Origin: Amycolatopsis tolypomycina
GTDB lineage: Bacteria; Actinomycetota; Actinomycetes; Mycobacteriales; Pseudonocardiaceae
Assembly: GCF_900105945.1 (NCBI RefSeq)
Contig: NZ_FNSO01000004.1
Location: forward strand, 7,506,001 to 7,570,000
Reading direction: 5' to 3'
DNA length: 64,000 bases
This document shows positions 27,716 to 37,707 of this stretch, piece after piece. The position numbers were made by a program, and so were the translations under genes. The notes under the pieces were generated by a model that searched no databases, was not told where the DNA came from, and saw nothing but the letters and a program-made list of their open reading frames with translations. How positions within the stretch are numbered: the first letter of the stretch is position 1; every line of letters starts with the position of its first letter.

Positions 27716-28902
27716 GGACGCTGAGTGGCCGCCGGGCCGTCTGGCTCGTCATGAAGCGCGAGCTGAACACGCGGCTGCGCACGCGGTCGTTCGTGGTCGG
27801 TACCGGCGTCCTGCTGGTGCTGCTGCTGGGGTACGTGTTCTTCCAGACGTCGCTGGCCGGTTCGTCGGACAAGAACACGGTCGGGCTGACCGGCCAGGCG
27901 ATCGGGATCGCCCGGCAGCTGCAGACCGAAGCTGCGCTTTCGGGCCGCGAGATCACCACGGTCGCCGTCACCGATCCGGCGGAGGGCCGGAAGAAGGTGG
28001 AAGACGGCGACTTCGACGCGCTCGTCTCGGGCAGCGCGGCCCAGCTGACCGCCACCTACAAGTCCTCTTTGGACGGCGAGCTGCGCCGGGTGCTCGACCA
28101 GGTCGCCCAGCAGCAGGTGCTCGACGGCGTGCTGTCGTCGGCGCAGCTGGAACCGGCCGAGGTGATGGCGAAGGTCAACGGCACCCACGTGCGCGACGAC
28201 GCCCTTTCGCCGCAGCCGGCGGACCAGACGCAGCGGCTGGTCGTCGGGCTGGTCGTGGCGTTCCTGCTGTACATGAGCATCATCACCTACGGGATGATGG
28301 TCGCCCAGGGCGTCGTCGAGGAGAAGTCGAGCCGCGTCGTGGAGATCCTGCTGGCGAGCGTGCGGCCGTGGCAGCTGTTGCTGGGCAAGGTGATCGGGCT
28401 CGGCCTGGTCGGCCTGACCCAGCTGGTGATCCTCGGCGTGGTCGGCCTGGGCGCGGCGTCGGCGACCGGCGTGTTCACGCTGTCGGGCTTCGCGACGGGC
28501 GCGGTGCTGTGGGGCCTGCTCTGGTACCTGCTGGGCTTCCTGCTGTACGCCACGGTCTACGGCGCGCTCGGGTCGCTGGTGTCGCGGCAGGAAGACACCC
28601 AGTCGGTGGTCGGGCCGCTGAACATCATCCTGGTGGTCGGCTTCATCGCCGGGTTCAACCTGCTGGTCCAGAACCCGGCGGGCTCGGCGACGAAGATCGT
28701 TTCCCTGATCCCCCTGCTGTCCCCGATCCTCATGCCGGCCCGCATTTCGACGGGCGCGGCGGCGGGCTGGGAGATCGGGCTGTCGCTGGGCCTGACCGTC
28801 GCCCTCGTGGCGGTGCTGACCTGGCTCGGCGGCAAGATCTACGGCAACAGCGTGCTGCGGATCGGCAGCCGGATCAAGCTGTCGGAGGCCCTGCGTGGCT
28901 GA
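27712..28902 (+). CDS. ABC-2 type permease (NatB-like)
   Basis: A 396-residue permease. The N-terminus reads VMKRELNTRLRTRSFVVGTGVLLVLLLG, split here as VMKRELNTRLRTRSFV and VGTGVLLVLLLG, the common start of NatB/YhaP proteins. It is followed by an external loop of about 150 residues and six hydrophobic segments in the C-terminal half. EEKSSRVVEILLASVRPWQLL is the conserved cytoplasmic loop before the second segment. It forms the channel with the preceding ATPase. Confidence 0.92.
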   Translation: MRTLSGRRAVWLVMKRELNTRLRTRSFVVGTGVLLVLLLGYVFFQTSLAGSSDKNTVGLTGQAIGIARQLQTEAALSGREITTVAVTDPAEGRKKVEDGDFDALVSGSAAQLTATYKSSLDGELRRVLDQVAQQQVLDGVLSSAQLEPAEVMAKVNGTHVRDDALSPQPADQTQRLVVGLVVAFLLYMSIITYGMMVAQGVVEEKSSRVVEILLASVRPWQLLLGKVIGLGLVGLTQLVILGVVGLGAASATGVFTLSGFATGAVLWGLLWYLLGFLLYATVYGALGSLVSRQEDTQSVVGPLNIILVVGFIAGFNLLVQNPAGSATKIVSLIPLLSPILMPARISTGAAAGWEIGLSLGLTVALVAVLTWLGGKIYGNSVLRIGSRIKLSEALRG

Positions 28903-28996
28903 GGTGCAGGCGGGGTCCGGTGACGTCGGCGCGATCCGCCGATTCGGCGAGGCGTACGTCCGGTCCACTTGGCCTGCTGACCGGTAGTTGCACCCC

Positions 28997-29030
28997 GGGT
29001 GGCCAGCGCTTCGGCCGGCGCTGGCCACCC
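28997..29030. terminator. Hairpin downstream of the XRE-ABC unit
   Basis: Perfect 13-bp stem (28997-29009 with 29018-29030) and an 8-nt loop, starting 94 bp after the permease stop. Confidence 0.7.
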
Positions 29031-29035
29031 GAAAC

Positions 29036-29057
29036 TGTCAGACCCCTGCGGTAACGT
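29036..29057 (+). promoter_or_regulatory. PafBC-type (RecA-independent) DNA-damage promoter motif, imperfect
   Basis: TGTCAGAC, 8 bases, then TAACGT. This matches the mycobacterial RecA-NDp consensus TGTCRGTG-N8-TAnnnT except at two bases of the first block. It points rightward into a stretch with only gene remnants. Confidence 0.5.
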
Positions 29058-29339
29058 GAAATCAGGGGGCCCCCTGGGGGGCGACCTCTTGTTGGGCGAG
29101 CAAAGATTCGGCAGGAGCCGTTCCACGAGCCTGCTTCAGCACGGGCCTCGGCGCCCGTCACGGGCAGCAAGGCTTTCGTCGAGCGGGCCCGCCGGCTGCT
29201 CGGCGGCGGCGTCCTGGTCGCGGCCTGCCTGAGCCGAATCCCCGACTTGACCGAGGCGCGAGGGTTTCACGGTCGACCGGATCGAGCGGAGCCGCACCGG
29301 CGATCCCGCGCTGGCCGTCGCGTGGCGCGTCAAACCGCT
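29058..29339 (+). pseudogene. Possible decayed gene between exporter and photolyase
   Basis: Protein-like sequence appears in two frames: VERARRLLGGGVLVAACLS followed by RIPDLTEA, and then, one frame over, FTVDRIERSRTGDPALAVAW. A single-base change near 29250-29265 would join them. There is no start with a ribosome site and no complete frame. It lies behind the PafBC-like motif and just before a hairpin, so it may be the remnant of a damage-inducible gene. The family is not recognised. Confidence 0.35.
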
Positions 29340-29381
29340 CGTGAGTGTTCAGGCGCGTTCTAACCCGCCTAAACACTCACG
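29340..29381. terminator. Hairpin terminator of the CGTGAG class
   Basis: CGTGAGTGTT (29340-29349) pairs with AACACTCACG (29372-29381), then after one mismatch AGGCG pairs with CGCCT. The loop is 10 nt. It overlaps the last codons of the minus-strand photolyase gene and serves convergent transcripts. Confidence 0.75.
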
Positions 29382-30723
29382 ACGTGATCTTTCCGTACCG
29401 CTCCAAGGACACCTGGCGCTCGTGCGCGTGGTCGACCATGGGTTCCGGGTAGTCCGCGGGGCGGTCCTTCAGCTTGTGCACCGCCTTGCCCGTGACGGAA
29501 CGCAGCTCCGGCACGTACTTCCGCACGTAATCCCCCTGCGGGTCGAACTTCTCCCCCTGCGTCGTCGGGTTGAAGATGCGGAAGTACGGGGCCGCGTCCG
29601 TGCCGCAGCCTGCCACCCACTGCCAGTTCAGCTGGTTCGAGGCCAGGTCGCCGTCCACCAGGTGCTTCATGAAGTGGCGGGCGCCAAGCCACCACGGCAG
29701 GTGCAGGTCCTTCACCAGGAAGCTCGCCACCACCATCCGCACCCGGTTGTGCATCCAGCCCTCCGCCAGCAGCTGGCGCATGCCCGCGTCCACGATCGGG
29801 TAGCCCGTCCGGCCCTCGCACCAGCGCGCGAACGCCTCGCGGTCGTCGTCGTACGCCATTCCGTCGAACCGCTTGTCGTAGTTCTCGCGGGCCGTTTCCG
29901 GGCGGTGCCACAGGACGTCGGCGTGGAACTCGCGCCAGCAGATCTCGCTGCGCAACGACTTCGCGCCCGGCCGGTCGTCGCCGGCCAGGTCGGCCAGGAT
30001 CGTGCGGGGGTGGATGCAGCCCCAGCGCAGGTACGGCGAGAGCCGCGTGGTGCCTTCGCGGTCCGGGCGGTCGCGATCCTCGTCGTAGGTCTCGATGCCG
30101 TCGTCGAGGAACGCGTGCCACACCGCCAGCGCGGCCTGCTCGCCCGGCTCGGGCAGCGAAGCGGAAACCTTCGGTGGACGCGGCACACGCAGGGACCGCG
30201 GCGGCGCCACCCAGTCCACAAGGGACGGTCCGGTGTCCGCGGGCGAATGCCAGCCGCGGGCGGTCCAGGCGCGGAAGAACGGGGTGAAGACGCGGTACGG
30301 GCTGTCGTCCGGCTTGGTGACGCGGCCGGGCGTCACCGCGTACGGCGAACCCGTCTCGACCCAGTCGATGTTGTGCTCCGCCAACGCTTTCGCCACCGCC
30401 GCGTCCCGGCGTCGGCCGTACGGACCGGTGTCGGTGCTGACGTGCACCGCCGCCGCGCCGATCGCGCGCGCCGCGCGGACGACCTCGGTCGCCGGGTCGC
30501 CGCGGACCAGCATCAGGCGGCCGCCGAGCTGGTCGTTCAGCTTTTCGAGACAGCCGTACAGGAACGCCTCCCGCGGCGCGCCGCCGGGCTTCAGCAGCGC
30601 CTCGTCGAGGACGTACAGCGCGAGCACGTGCTTGCTGTGGCGGGACGCCTCCAGCAGCGCGGCGTGGTCGCCGAGCCGCAGGTCACGGCGGAACCACAGG
30701 ACGACCGGCGCTTCTCGAGTCAC
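29377..30723 (-). CDS. phr: Deoxyribodipyrimidine photolyase
   Basis: A 448-residue light-driven DNA repair enzyme of the photolyase/cryptochrome class I family. The N-terminal antenna domain opens PVVLWFRRDLRLGDHAAL. The FAD domain shows TRLSPYLRWGCIHPR, CWREFHADVLWHRPE, and GYPIVDAGMRQLLAEGWMHN then RVRMVVASFLVKDL. Near the C-terminus, WQWVAGCGTDAAPYFRIFNP is the usual flavin-binding stretch. The start is GTG 30723. It splits cyclobutane pyrimidine dimers. It shares no operon with neighbours. Confidence 0.93.
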   Translation of the reverse strand: MTREAPVVLWFRRDLRLGDHAALLEASRHSKHVLALYVLDEALLKPGGAPREAFLYGCLEKLNDQLGGRLMLVRGDPATEVVRAARAIGAAAVHVSTDTGPYGRRRDAAVAKALAEHNIDWVETGSPYAVTPGRVTKPDDSPYRVFTPFFRAWTARGWHSPADTGPSLVDWVAPPRSLRVPRPPKVSASLPEPGEQAALAVWHAFLDDGIETYDEDRDRPDREGTTRLSPYLRWGCIHPRTILADLAGDDRPGAKSLRSEICWREFHADVLWHRPETARENYDKRFDGMAYDDDREAFARWCEGRTGYPIVDAGMRQLLAEGWMHNRVRMVVASFLVKDLHLPWWLGARHFMKHLVDGDLASNQLNWQWVAGCGTDAAPYFRIFNPTTQGEKFDPQGDYVRKYVPELRSVTGKAVHKLKDRPADYPEPMVDHAHERQVSLERYGKITS

Positions 30724-30736
30724 GACGGTAAACGAT

Positions 30737-30772
30737 AAACGCCCCGCCGTGCGGGTGCACGGCGGGGCGTTT
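30737..30772. terminator. Terminator of gltA
   Basis: Perfect 16-bp GC-rich stem (30737-30752 with 30757-30772) and a 4-nt loop, 12 bp past the citrate synthase stop on the minus strand. The stem ends in A/T runs, so it resembles a classical intrinsic terminator. Confidence 0.85.
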
Positions 30773-30783
30773 TCGTCCGGAAA

Positions 30784-32100
<1,317 letters not shown>

Positions 32101-32297
32101 GCAAGTCCCTCTCACGTTGGGCACGGGCCGGCGGCGCCTGTACGTTCCACAGGTAGCCACGTGTTCACGCGAGGAAACACTGGCGCCTCGCTGCACACCG
32201 CCCCGCTGGGGTATGAAGAATGCCCCTCAACGTTAGTCGAGAAACCCGCCTTTGCGCAGCGGTGACGTTGCGCTGGAGGCCCCGTTTGGGACCAGGT

Positions 32298-33239
32298 TCA
32301 CACGGTGGCTGCCATGTCGGCGGGCGTGGGCGGCTCGGCACCGCTGCGGGACACCGTGATCGAAGCCGCTTTCGCCGCGAAGGTGAGGGCCTCGCGCCAC
32401 CCGTCGGCGTCGAGAGTCGCCAGGTCGGCGACCTCGCGGGTGTGCAGCCAGGCCAGCAGCGCGCCGTGCACGGTGTCGCCCGCGCCGATGGTGTCGACCA
32501 CGGTGACCCTTCGCGACGGCACGTGGGCCAGCTCACCTGCGGCGGTGATCACCGAGAGCCCGTCGGCACCCCGCGTGAGCACCACGGCGTCCACACCGGA
32601 CTCGATCCACGTCTTCGCCGCGGCCACCGGGTCGGCGCCGCCGGTGAGCCACGCGGCGTCGTCGTCGGAGACCTTCAGCAGCCGGACGTCCGGCAGCCAG
32701 GACGCGAACCGGGCCCGGTAGGCGGCCGGGTCGGCGATGAGCGCTTCGCGGATGTTGGGGTCGAGCACGGTCAGCACGCCGCGGGCCGCTTCGCGCCGCA
32801 GCATCGCTTCGTACGCCGAAGCGCCGGGATCGAGGACCATGCCGAGCGTGCCCAGTGAGAGCGCTGTCACATTTTCGGCCAGCGGACCCGGATCCGCGAC
32901 GAGCCTGTCCGCGGTGCCTTCGACGTAGAACGAGTAGCGCGCGGCGCCCTTCGCGTCGAGCGCCACGACGGCCAGCGTCGTCGGCTCGTCGCCGCGCTGC
33001 AGCAGGGAGGTGTCGACGGCGGAGGCGTGCAGGCGTTCGACCATCGCCTCGCCGAAGCGGTCGGTGGAAACGCGCGAGAGGAACGCCGACGGCACGCCGA
33101 GCCGCCCGGCGGCCAGCGCCACGTTGTACGGGCCGCCACCGAGCCGGGGCAGCAGCGCGCGCAGCCCACCGTCCACAGTGGAATCCAGGGGGTCGCCGGG
33201 AACCAGGTCGACCAGAGCTTCTCCGCCTACGACGATCAC
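32298..33239 (-). CDS. PfkB-family carbohydrate kinase
   Basis: A 313-residue sugar kinase from GTG 33239. The N-terminal substrate motif is LGGGPYNVALAAGRLG. The C-terminal ATP/anion-hole motif is VVDTIGAGDTVHGAL with the catalytic Asp. It resembles fructokinases or ribokinase-like enzymes; the sugar is not fixed by sequence alone. It is transcribed in the same direction as the upstream TetR gene, 41 bp away, and may belong to that unit. Confidence 0.88.
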   Translation of the reverse strand: MIVVGGEALVDLVPGDPLDSTVDGGLRALLPRLGGGPYNVALAAGRLGVPSAFLSRVSTDRFGEAMVERLHASAVDTSLLQRGDEPTTLAVVALDAKGAARYSFYVEGTADRLVADPGPLAENVTALSLGTLGMVLDPGASAYEAMLRREAARGVLTVLDPNIREALIADPAAYRARFASWLPDVRLLKVSDDDAAWLTGGADPVAAAKTWIESGVDAVVLTRGADGLSVITAAGELAHVPSRRVTVVDTIGAGDTVHGALLAWLHTREVADLATLDADGWREALTFAAKAASITVSRSGAEPPTPADMAATV

Positions 33240-33280
33240 GCCGGGAGTTTAATGGAGTTCCGGCTGACAATTCCTGTCCG

Positions 33281-33862
33281 CTATTTGTTCAGGCCACCGA
33301 GGAGCAGTTCCCCCAAAGCGGTGAACGCTTCGGCGTCGGAGACGTCGGTCCGCCCGCCGAGCACGCCGGTCTGGATGCCCTCGATGATCAGCCCGGTCAT
33401 CTCGGCCACCAGCCGGGCGTGGACGTCGCGGAACACCCCGTCGGCGACGCCCTTGTCGATGAACTGCCGCAGCCGGCGCGCGGCGAACCGGCTGTTGAGC
33501 TGGTAGGCCTCCCGCGCCGGGCCGAACTCGGCGAGGTCGCGCATGAAGGCCGCGGACGCGCGGTTGAGGTGCTCGGCGACGCCGGCCAGGTACTCGCCGA
33601 TGAGCTTGCGCGCGTCGTCGATGCCGGCGATGCGCTCTTCGATCCGCTCCGCGGCGCCCCGGAAGAACCCGGTGACGACCCGGACGGCGAGCTGCTCCTT
33701 GCTGGGCGCGAGCGCGTAGAGCGTCGACTTCGAGCAGCGCAGGCGGCCGGCGAGGTCGTCGAGGGTGAAGGCGGCGAAGCCCTCGGCCAGGAAGAGCACC
33801 TCGAGGTCGCCGAGCAGCACCTGCTGGCGCGCGGTCGGGCGTCGGCGGGGTTCGGGGCGCAT
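33281..33862 (-). CDS. TetR-family regulator divergent from acyl-CoA dehydrogenase
   Basis: A 193-residue regulator with the helix-turn-helix [20 protein letters not shown]. The start is taken at ATG 33862; a longer frame to 33991 would cross the operator and the neighbour's start. The C-terminal domain is of a common actinobacterial type. The divergent acyl-CoA dehydrogenase and the GTAC-rich palindromes between them suggest it represses fatty-acid catabolism in response to an acyl-CoA. That effector is inferred. Confidence 0.85.
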   Translation of the reverse strand: MRPEPRRRPTARQQVLLGDLEVLFLAEGFAAFTLDDLAGRLRCSKSTLYALAPSKEQLAVRVVTGFFRGAAERIEERIAGIDDARKLIGEYLAGVAEHLNRASAAFMRDLAEFGPAREAYQLNSRFAARRLRQFIDKGVADGVFRDVHARLVAEMTGLIIEGIQTGVLGGRTDVSDAEAFTALGELLLGGLNK

Positions 33863-33905
33863 CGGCTCACTATCTCCTACGTCTTCCGGCCACCCCAGGC
33901 CTGTC

Positions 33906-33949
33906 GTACTGTACTCTGAACCATCCTGGAGTACTGGTTTCAGTACAGT
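33906..33949. promoter_or_regulatory. Operator cluster between TetR and acyl-CoA dehydrogenase
   Basis: Outer inverted repeat ACTGTACT (33908-33915) and AGTACAGT (33942-33949), with an inner one GTACTG-GTTT-CAGTAC (33931-33946). The left end also reads GTACTGTAC. It is centred between the divergent starts, only 14 bp before the dehydrogenase ATG. Confidence 0.7.
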
Positions 33950-33963
33950 TTGGGAGGACAAAG

Positions 33964-35100
33964 ATGCCCGCCGAACGCCTGCTGCCGTCATCGGAGGCGG
34001 AGGAACTGGTCGCGCTGACCAGGGAGATCGCGCGCGACGAGCTCGCGCCCCGCGCGGCGGCGGCGGAAGAGGCCGAGCAGTTCCCCCGCGAGCAGTTCCG
34101 CCTGCTCGGCAAGTCCGGGCTGCTGGGCCTGCCCTACCCGGAGCGCTGGGGCGGCGGCGCCGTGCCCTACGAGGTCTACCTCCAGGTCCTGGAGGAGATC
34201 GCGACGGCGTGGATGACGGTCGGCGTCGGGCTGTCGGTGCACACGATGTCCTGCTACGCGCTGGCGGAGTACGGCACCGACGAGCAGCGCGAGAAGTGGC
34301 TGCCGGAGATGCTCGAAGGCTCGCTGCTGGGCGCGTACGCGCTGTCGGAGACGAACGCGGGCTCGGACGCGGCGGCGCTGTCCACGCGCGCGCGCCTCGA
34401 CGGCTCCGACTACGTCGTCAACGGCACGAAGGCGTGGATCACGCACGCGGGCGTCGCGGACTTCTACACGACGATGGTCCGCACCGGTTCGGACGAGATC
34501 TCGTGCCTGCTGGTCGACTCGTCGACGCCGGGACTTTCGGCCGCGCCGCGCGAGCGGAAGATGGGCCTGACCGGCTCCCCGACCGCCCAGATGATCTTCG
34601 ACGGCGCGCGCGTACCCGCGTCGCGGCTCATGGGCGCCCCGGGTGCGGGGCTCCGCATCGCGCTGTCGTCGCTGAGCTCGGGCCGGCTCGGGATCGCGGC
34701 CTGCGCGGTGGGCCTGGCACAGGCCGCGCTGGACGAGGCGGTGGCGTACGCGAAGGGCCGTTCGCAGTTCGGCCGTCCGATCATCGACTTCCAGGGCATC
34801 GAGTTCCTGCTGGCGGACATGGCGGCGACGGTGGAGGCGTCCCGGGCGCTGTACCTGGACGCGGCCCGGCGCCGCGACCGCGGGATGCCGTTCCAGCGCC
34901 AGGCGTCGATCGCCAAGCTGGTGGCGACGGACGGCGCGATGAAGGTGACGACGGACGCGGTCCAGGTCCTCGGCGGCGCCGGGTACACGCGGGACTTCCC
35001 GGTGGAGCGGTACATGCGGGAGGCGAAGGTGCCGCAGATCTTCGAGGGCACCAACCAGATCCAGCGGGTGGTCATCGCCCGCGAGCTGAAGAACGCGTAG
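33964..35100 (+). CDS. Acyl-CoA dehydrogenase
   Basis: A 378-residue FAD enzyme for the alpha-beta desaturation of an acyl-CoA. Seen: [17 protein letters not shown] (substrate and FAD contact), [34 protein letters not shown], and the C-terminal [23 protein letters not shown] then [17 protein letters not shown]. The catalytic glutamate of the short-chain group lies in [17 protein letters not shown] ribosome site precedes the ATG. It is divergent from a TetR gene and is the likely controlled target. Confidence 0.93.
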   Translation: MPAERLLPSSEAEELVALTREIARDELAPRAAAAEEAEQFPREQFRLLGKSGLLGLPYPERWGGGAVPYEVYLQVLEEIATAWMTVGVGLSVHTMSCYALAEYGTDEQREKWLPEMLEGSLLGAYALSETNAGSDAAALSTRARLDGSDYVVNGTKAWITHAGVADFYTTMVRTGSDEISCLLVDSSTPGLSAAPRERKMGLTGSPTAQMIFDGARVPASRLMGAPGAGLRIALSSLSSGRLGIAACAVGLAQAALDEAVAYAKGRSQFGRPIIDFQGIEFLLADMAATVEASRALYLDAARRRDRGMPFQRQASIAKLVATDGAMKVTTDAVQVLGGAGYTRDFPVERYMREAKVPQIFEGTNQIQRVVIARELKNA

Positions 35101-35149
35101 CTCGATCCAGCGACCGCTGTCGCTCATCGGTGACGGTTAGCGTGACGCC

Positions 35150-35701
35150 ATGCCCGGTCATCTGCTGACCATCGAGGAGTACGCGGCCCTCGGTGGCACC
35201 GACGTCGGTTTCACCGAGCTGCTGGAGGGCCGGGTGGTGACCTGCCCCTGGTCCGGGCGACGGCACGACCTGGCGGTCTGCCTGCTGGCGGCGGCCCTCG
35301 AGCGGCAACTGCCCACGGGGCTCGCGTTCGTCGTCGCCAACGACCTGGACCTGGGCCTGAGCCCGGACGACGGCCCGGGCTTCGCCCGCCGCCCCGACCT
35401 GCTGATCCTCGGCCGCGCCGCACTCGACCGCGGCGAGCGGTTGTTGCGCGCGGCCGACGTGCTGCTCGTGGTGGAGGTGGTGGCGCCGGGCTCGAAGCGG
35501 ACGGACTGCCGGGTGAAGCACGCGGAGTACGCGGACGCGGGGATTCCGCACTACTGGATCGTCGACCTGGCCGAGCGGGTGTCGGTGATCGCGTGCCGGC
35601 TGGGCGGTTCGGGCTACGTCGACGCACCGGCGGTCACCGGGACGTTCGTGACCGAGCTGCCCTTCCCGGCGCGGCTCGATCTCGACGCGTTGATCCCTTG
35701 A
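35150..35701 (+). CDS. Uma2-family (DUF820) putative endonuclease, copy 1
   Basis: A 183-residue protein with the PD-(D/E)xK-like Uma2 pattern: HLLTIEEYAAL at the N-terminus, RRPDLLIL, LLVVEVVAPGSKRTD with the E-V core, and KHAEYADAGIPHYWIVDL. The family is abundant in actinobacteria and cyanobacteria; its substrate is not established. It starts 49 bp after the dehydrogenase gene and is followed by a close paralogue, so the two form a tandem duplication. Confidence 0.85.
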   Translation: MPGHLLTIEEYAALGGTDVGFTELLEGRVVTCPWSGRRHDLAVCLLAAALERQLPTGLAFVVANDLDLGLSPDDGPGFARRPDLLILGRAALDRGERLLRAADVLLVVEVVAPGSKRTDCRVKHAEYADAGIPHYWIVDLAERVSVIACRLGGSGYVDAPAVTGTFVTELPFPARLDLDALIP

Positions 35702-35815
35702 GAGAGCGGATAGTTCGCCGGTTCGAGGCAAAGGTGTCACACGCTCGGTACAGATACGGTCACTCATGGTTGCACCTGAGTCGTGAGACAATGCCGGGCG
35801 ACGTGAGGAGACGTT

Positions 35816-36421
35816 GTGATCGCACTTCCCAAGCCGGGCCCCGCTCGCTGGCTGGAGATCCCTGATCACCTGCTGACGATCGAGGAGTACGCGGCGCTCG
35901 GTGAAACCGACACAGGTTTCACCGAGCTCGTGGAAGGCCGCATCGTGATGTCCCCCAGTCCCAGCAGAAAGCACAACAAGGCGGCTTGGATGTTGGGCCG
36001 GCAGCTGGAATCCCAGCTGCCCCCGGAACTCGATTTCACCCCGGACGTCGACGTGGATCTCGGTTTGGCGCCCCGCGGTGAGCCGGGGTTTTCGCGCCGT
36101 CCCGATCTGGTGATCACGACCCGCGAGGCAAGTGCTCGCGTGGATGAAGAAGGCGACATGTATCGCGCCGACGAGGTGGTCGTGGTCGTCGAATTCGTGT
36201 CGCCGGGCTCGAAGCGCACCGACTACCACGTGAAGCATGACGAGTATGCCGACGCCGGAATCCCGCACTACTGGATCATCGACATCACGGACCCCATCTC
36301 GCTGGTCGCGTGTCACCAAGCCGGTGAGTTCGGCTATATGGACGCCGCCGCGGTCACCGGGACCTTCGCCACCGACGTCCCATTCCCCGTCAAGATCGAC
36401 CTGACCGCCCTCCTCGACTGA
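35816..36421 (+). CDS. Uma2-family (DUF820) putative endonuclease, copy 2
   Basis: A 201-residue paralogue of the preceding gene, starting at GTG 35816 behind a GAGGAG site. It has a 15-residue N-terminal extension, then HLLTIEEYAALGETDTGF. Conserved parts are RRPDLVITTR, VVVVEFVSPGSKRTDYHVKH and YADAGIPHYWIIDI. Alignment by eye shows the same blocks as copy 1 throughout. Copy 2 is less extreme in GC than copy 1. Predicted PD-(D/E)xK nuclease fold; biological role unknown. Confidence 0.85.
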   Translation: MIALPKPGPARWLEIPDHLLTIEEYAALGETDTGFTELVEGRIVMSPSPSRKHNKAAWMLGRQLESQLPPELDFTPDVDVDLGLAPRGEPGFSRRPDLVITTREASARVDEEGDMYRADEVVVVVEFVSPGSKRTDYHVKHDEYADAGIPHYWIIDITDPISLVACHQAGEFGYMDAAAVTGTFATDVPFPVKIDLTALLD

Positions 36422-36423
36422 TC

Positions 36424-36464
36424 GGGCAGCACGCCGGAACCGCCCGGTCACCGGCGTGCCGCCC
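36424..36464. terminator. Bidirectional hairpin terminator
   Basis: GCACGCCGG (36429-36437) pairs with CCGGCGTGC (36451-36459), extended by GGGC/GCCC over one mismatch. It lies between the convergent Uma2 and amidohydrolase genes. Confidence 0.7.
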
Positions 36465-36469
36465 GAAAC

Positions 36470-37687
36470 TCAGCGGGCCTCGCGGTACCTGCGGTCCTTC
36501 GACACGCCCTCGCCGATCGACTCGTCGAAGTGGTACACCTCGTCGCCCCGGACGAACACGCGCAGGGCGCGGTTCATCACGTCCAGCGGGTCTCCGCTCC
36601 ACAGCACCACGTCGGCGTCCAGGCCCGGCTTCAGCGACCCGATCCGGTCGTCCAGGCCGAGCATCGTCGCCGGGTTGATCGTCAGCGACTTCAGGGCCGT
36701 GGCCGGGTCGAGGCCGTCCTTCACCGCCAGGGCCGCCTGGTACACCAGGAAGTTGATCGGGATCACCGGGTGGTCCGTCGTGATGGCGATCTTGACCCCG
36801 GCCCGCGCCAGGATGCCCGCCGACCGCAGCGTGCGGTTGCGCAGCTCCACCTTGGACTTCGTGGTGAACAGCGGGCCGAGGATCACCGGGACGTCCCGGG
36901 AAGCCAGCAGGTCGGCGATCAGGTGGCCTTCGGTGCCGTGGTTGATCACCAGCTTGTAGCCGAACTCGTCGGCCAGCCGGATCGCCGTCACGATGTCGTC
37001 CGCGCGGTGGACGTGCTGGTCCCAGTACAGCTCGCCGTCGAGGACCTTCGACAGCGTCTCCAGCGTCAGGTCCACCTCGTGCGGCTTGCCCTCGGCCTGG
37101 GCGTGCGCGCGCTTCGCCTGGTAGTTGCGGGCCTTGGTGAACGCCTCGCGCAGGATCGCCGCGACACCCAGCCGCGTCGACGGCGTCTGCTTCTTGTCCC
37201 CGTACACGCGCTTCGGGTTCTCGCCGAGCGCGCTCTTCACGCTGACGTGCTCCGCGAACGTCATGTCGAGGACGCTGCGGCCCCACGTCTTGACGCCGAT
37301 CGTCTGGCCGCCGATCGGGTTGCCCGAACCCGGCTTGATGACGACGCTCGTGACACCGCCGGCCAGCGCGTCGTCGAAGCCCGGCTCGTACGGGTCGATG
37401 CCGTCGACCGCGCGGAAGCGGGCGCCGTTCGGGTCGGTCATCTCGTTGGTGTCGTTGCCGGCCCAGCCTTCGCCGTCCTCGTGGACGCCGAGGTGGGCGT
37501 GGGCGTCGAAGAAGCCCGGCAGCACCCAGGTGCCGGCCGCGTCGACCAGTTCGGCGTCCTCCGGGATGTCGACGTCCGCCTCGGTGCCGACCGCGACGAT
37601 CCTGCCGCCGTCGATCAGGACCGTGCCGCCCTCGATGGGATCGCCGTCGATGGGGACGACATAGCCCCCGACAATTGCCTTCGCCAT
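36470..37687 (-). CDS. Amidohydrolase (imidazolonepropionase-like)
   Basis: A 405-residue metal-dependent hydrolase. The metal motif is LPGFFDAHAHLG (H-x-H). A lysine-containing stretch (VTSVVIKPGSGN), a later NHGTEGH and the Asp in ITTDHPVIP complete the usual TIM-barrel set. The flanking beta-sandwich is seen in GGRIVAVGTEAD and the C-terminal LKPGLDADVVLWSGDPLD. Substrate unknown; the family hydrolyses cyclic amides and dipeptides. It shares direction with the upstream TetR gene (20 bp away), which may regulate it. Confidence 0.88.
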   Translation of the reverse strand: MAKAIVGGYVVPIDGDPIEGGTVLIDGGRIVAVGTEADVDIPEDAELVDAAGTWVLPGFFDAHAHLGVHEDGEGWAGNDTNEMTDPNGARFRAVDGIDPYEPGFDDALAGGVTSVVIKPGSGNPIGGQTIGVKTWGRSVLDMTFAEHVSVKSALGENPKRVYGDKKQTPSTRLGVAAILREAFTKARNYQAKRAHAQAEGKPHEVDLTLETLSKVLDGELYWDQHVHRADDIVTAIRLADEFGYKLVINHGTEGHLIADLLASRDVPVILGPLFTTKSKVELRNRTLRSAGILARAGVKIAITTDHPVIPINFLVYQAALAVKDGLDPATALKSLTINPATMLGLDDRIGSLKPGLDADVVLWSGDPLDVMNRALRVFVRGDEVYHFDESIGEGVSKDRRYREAR

Positions 37688-37707
37688 AGTTCGCCACGCT
37701 AACGAAC

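Noticed and set aside
36530..37702. A 390-codon plus-strand frame
   Set aside because: It is the antisense of the amidohydrolase, which carries the metal-binding motifs.
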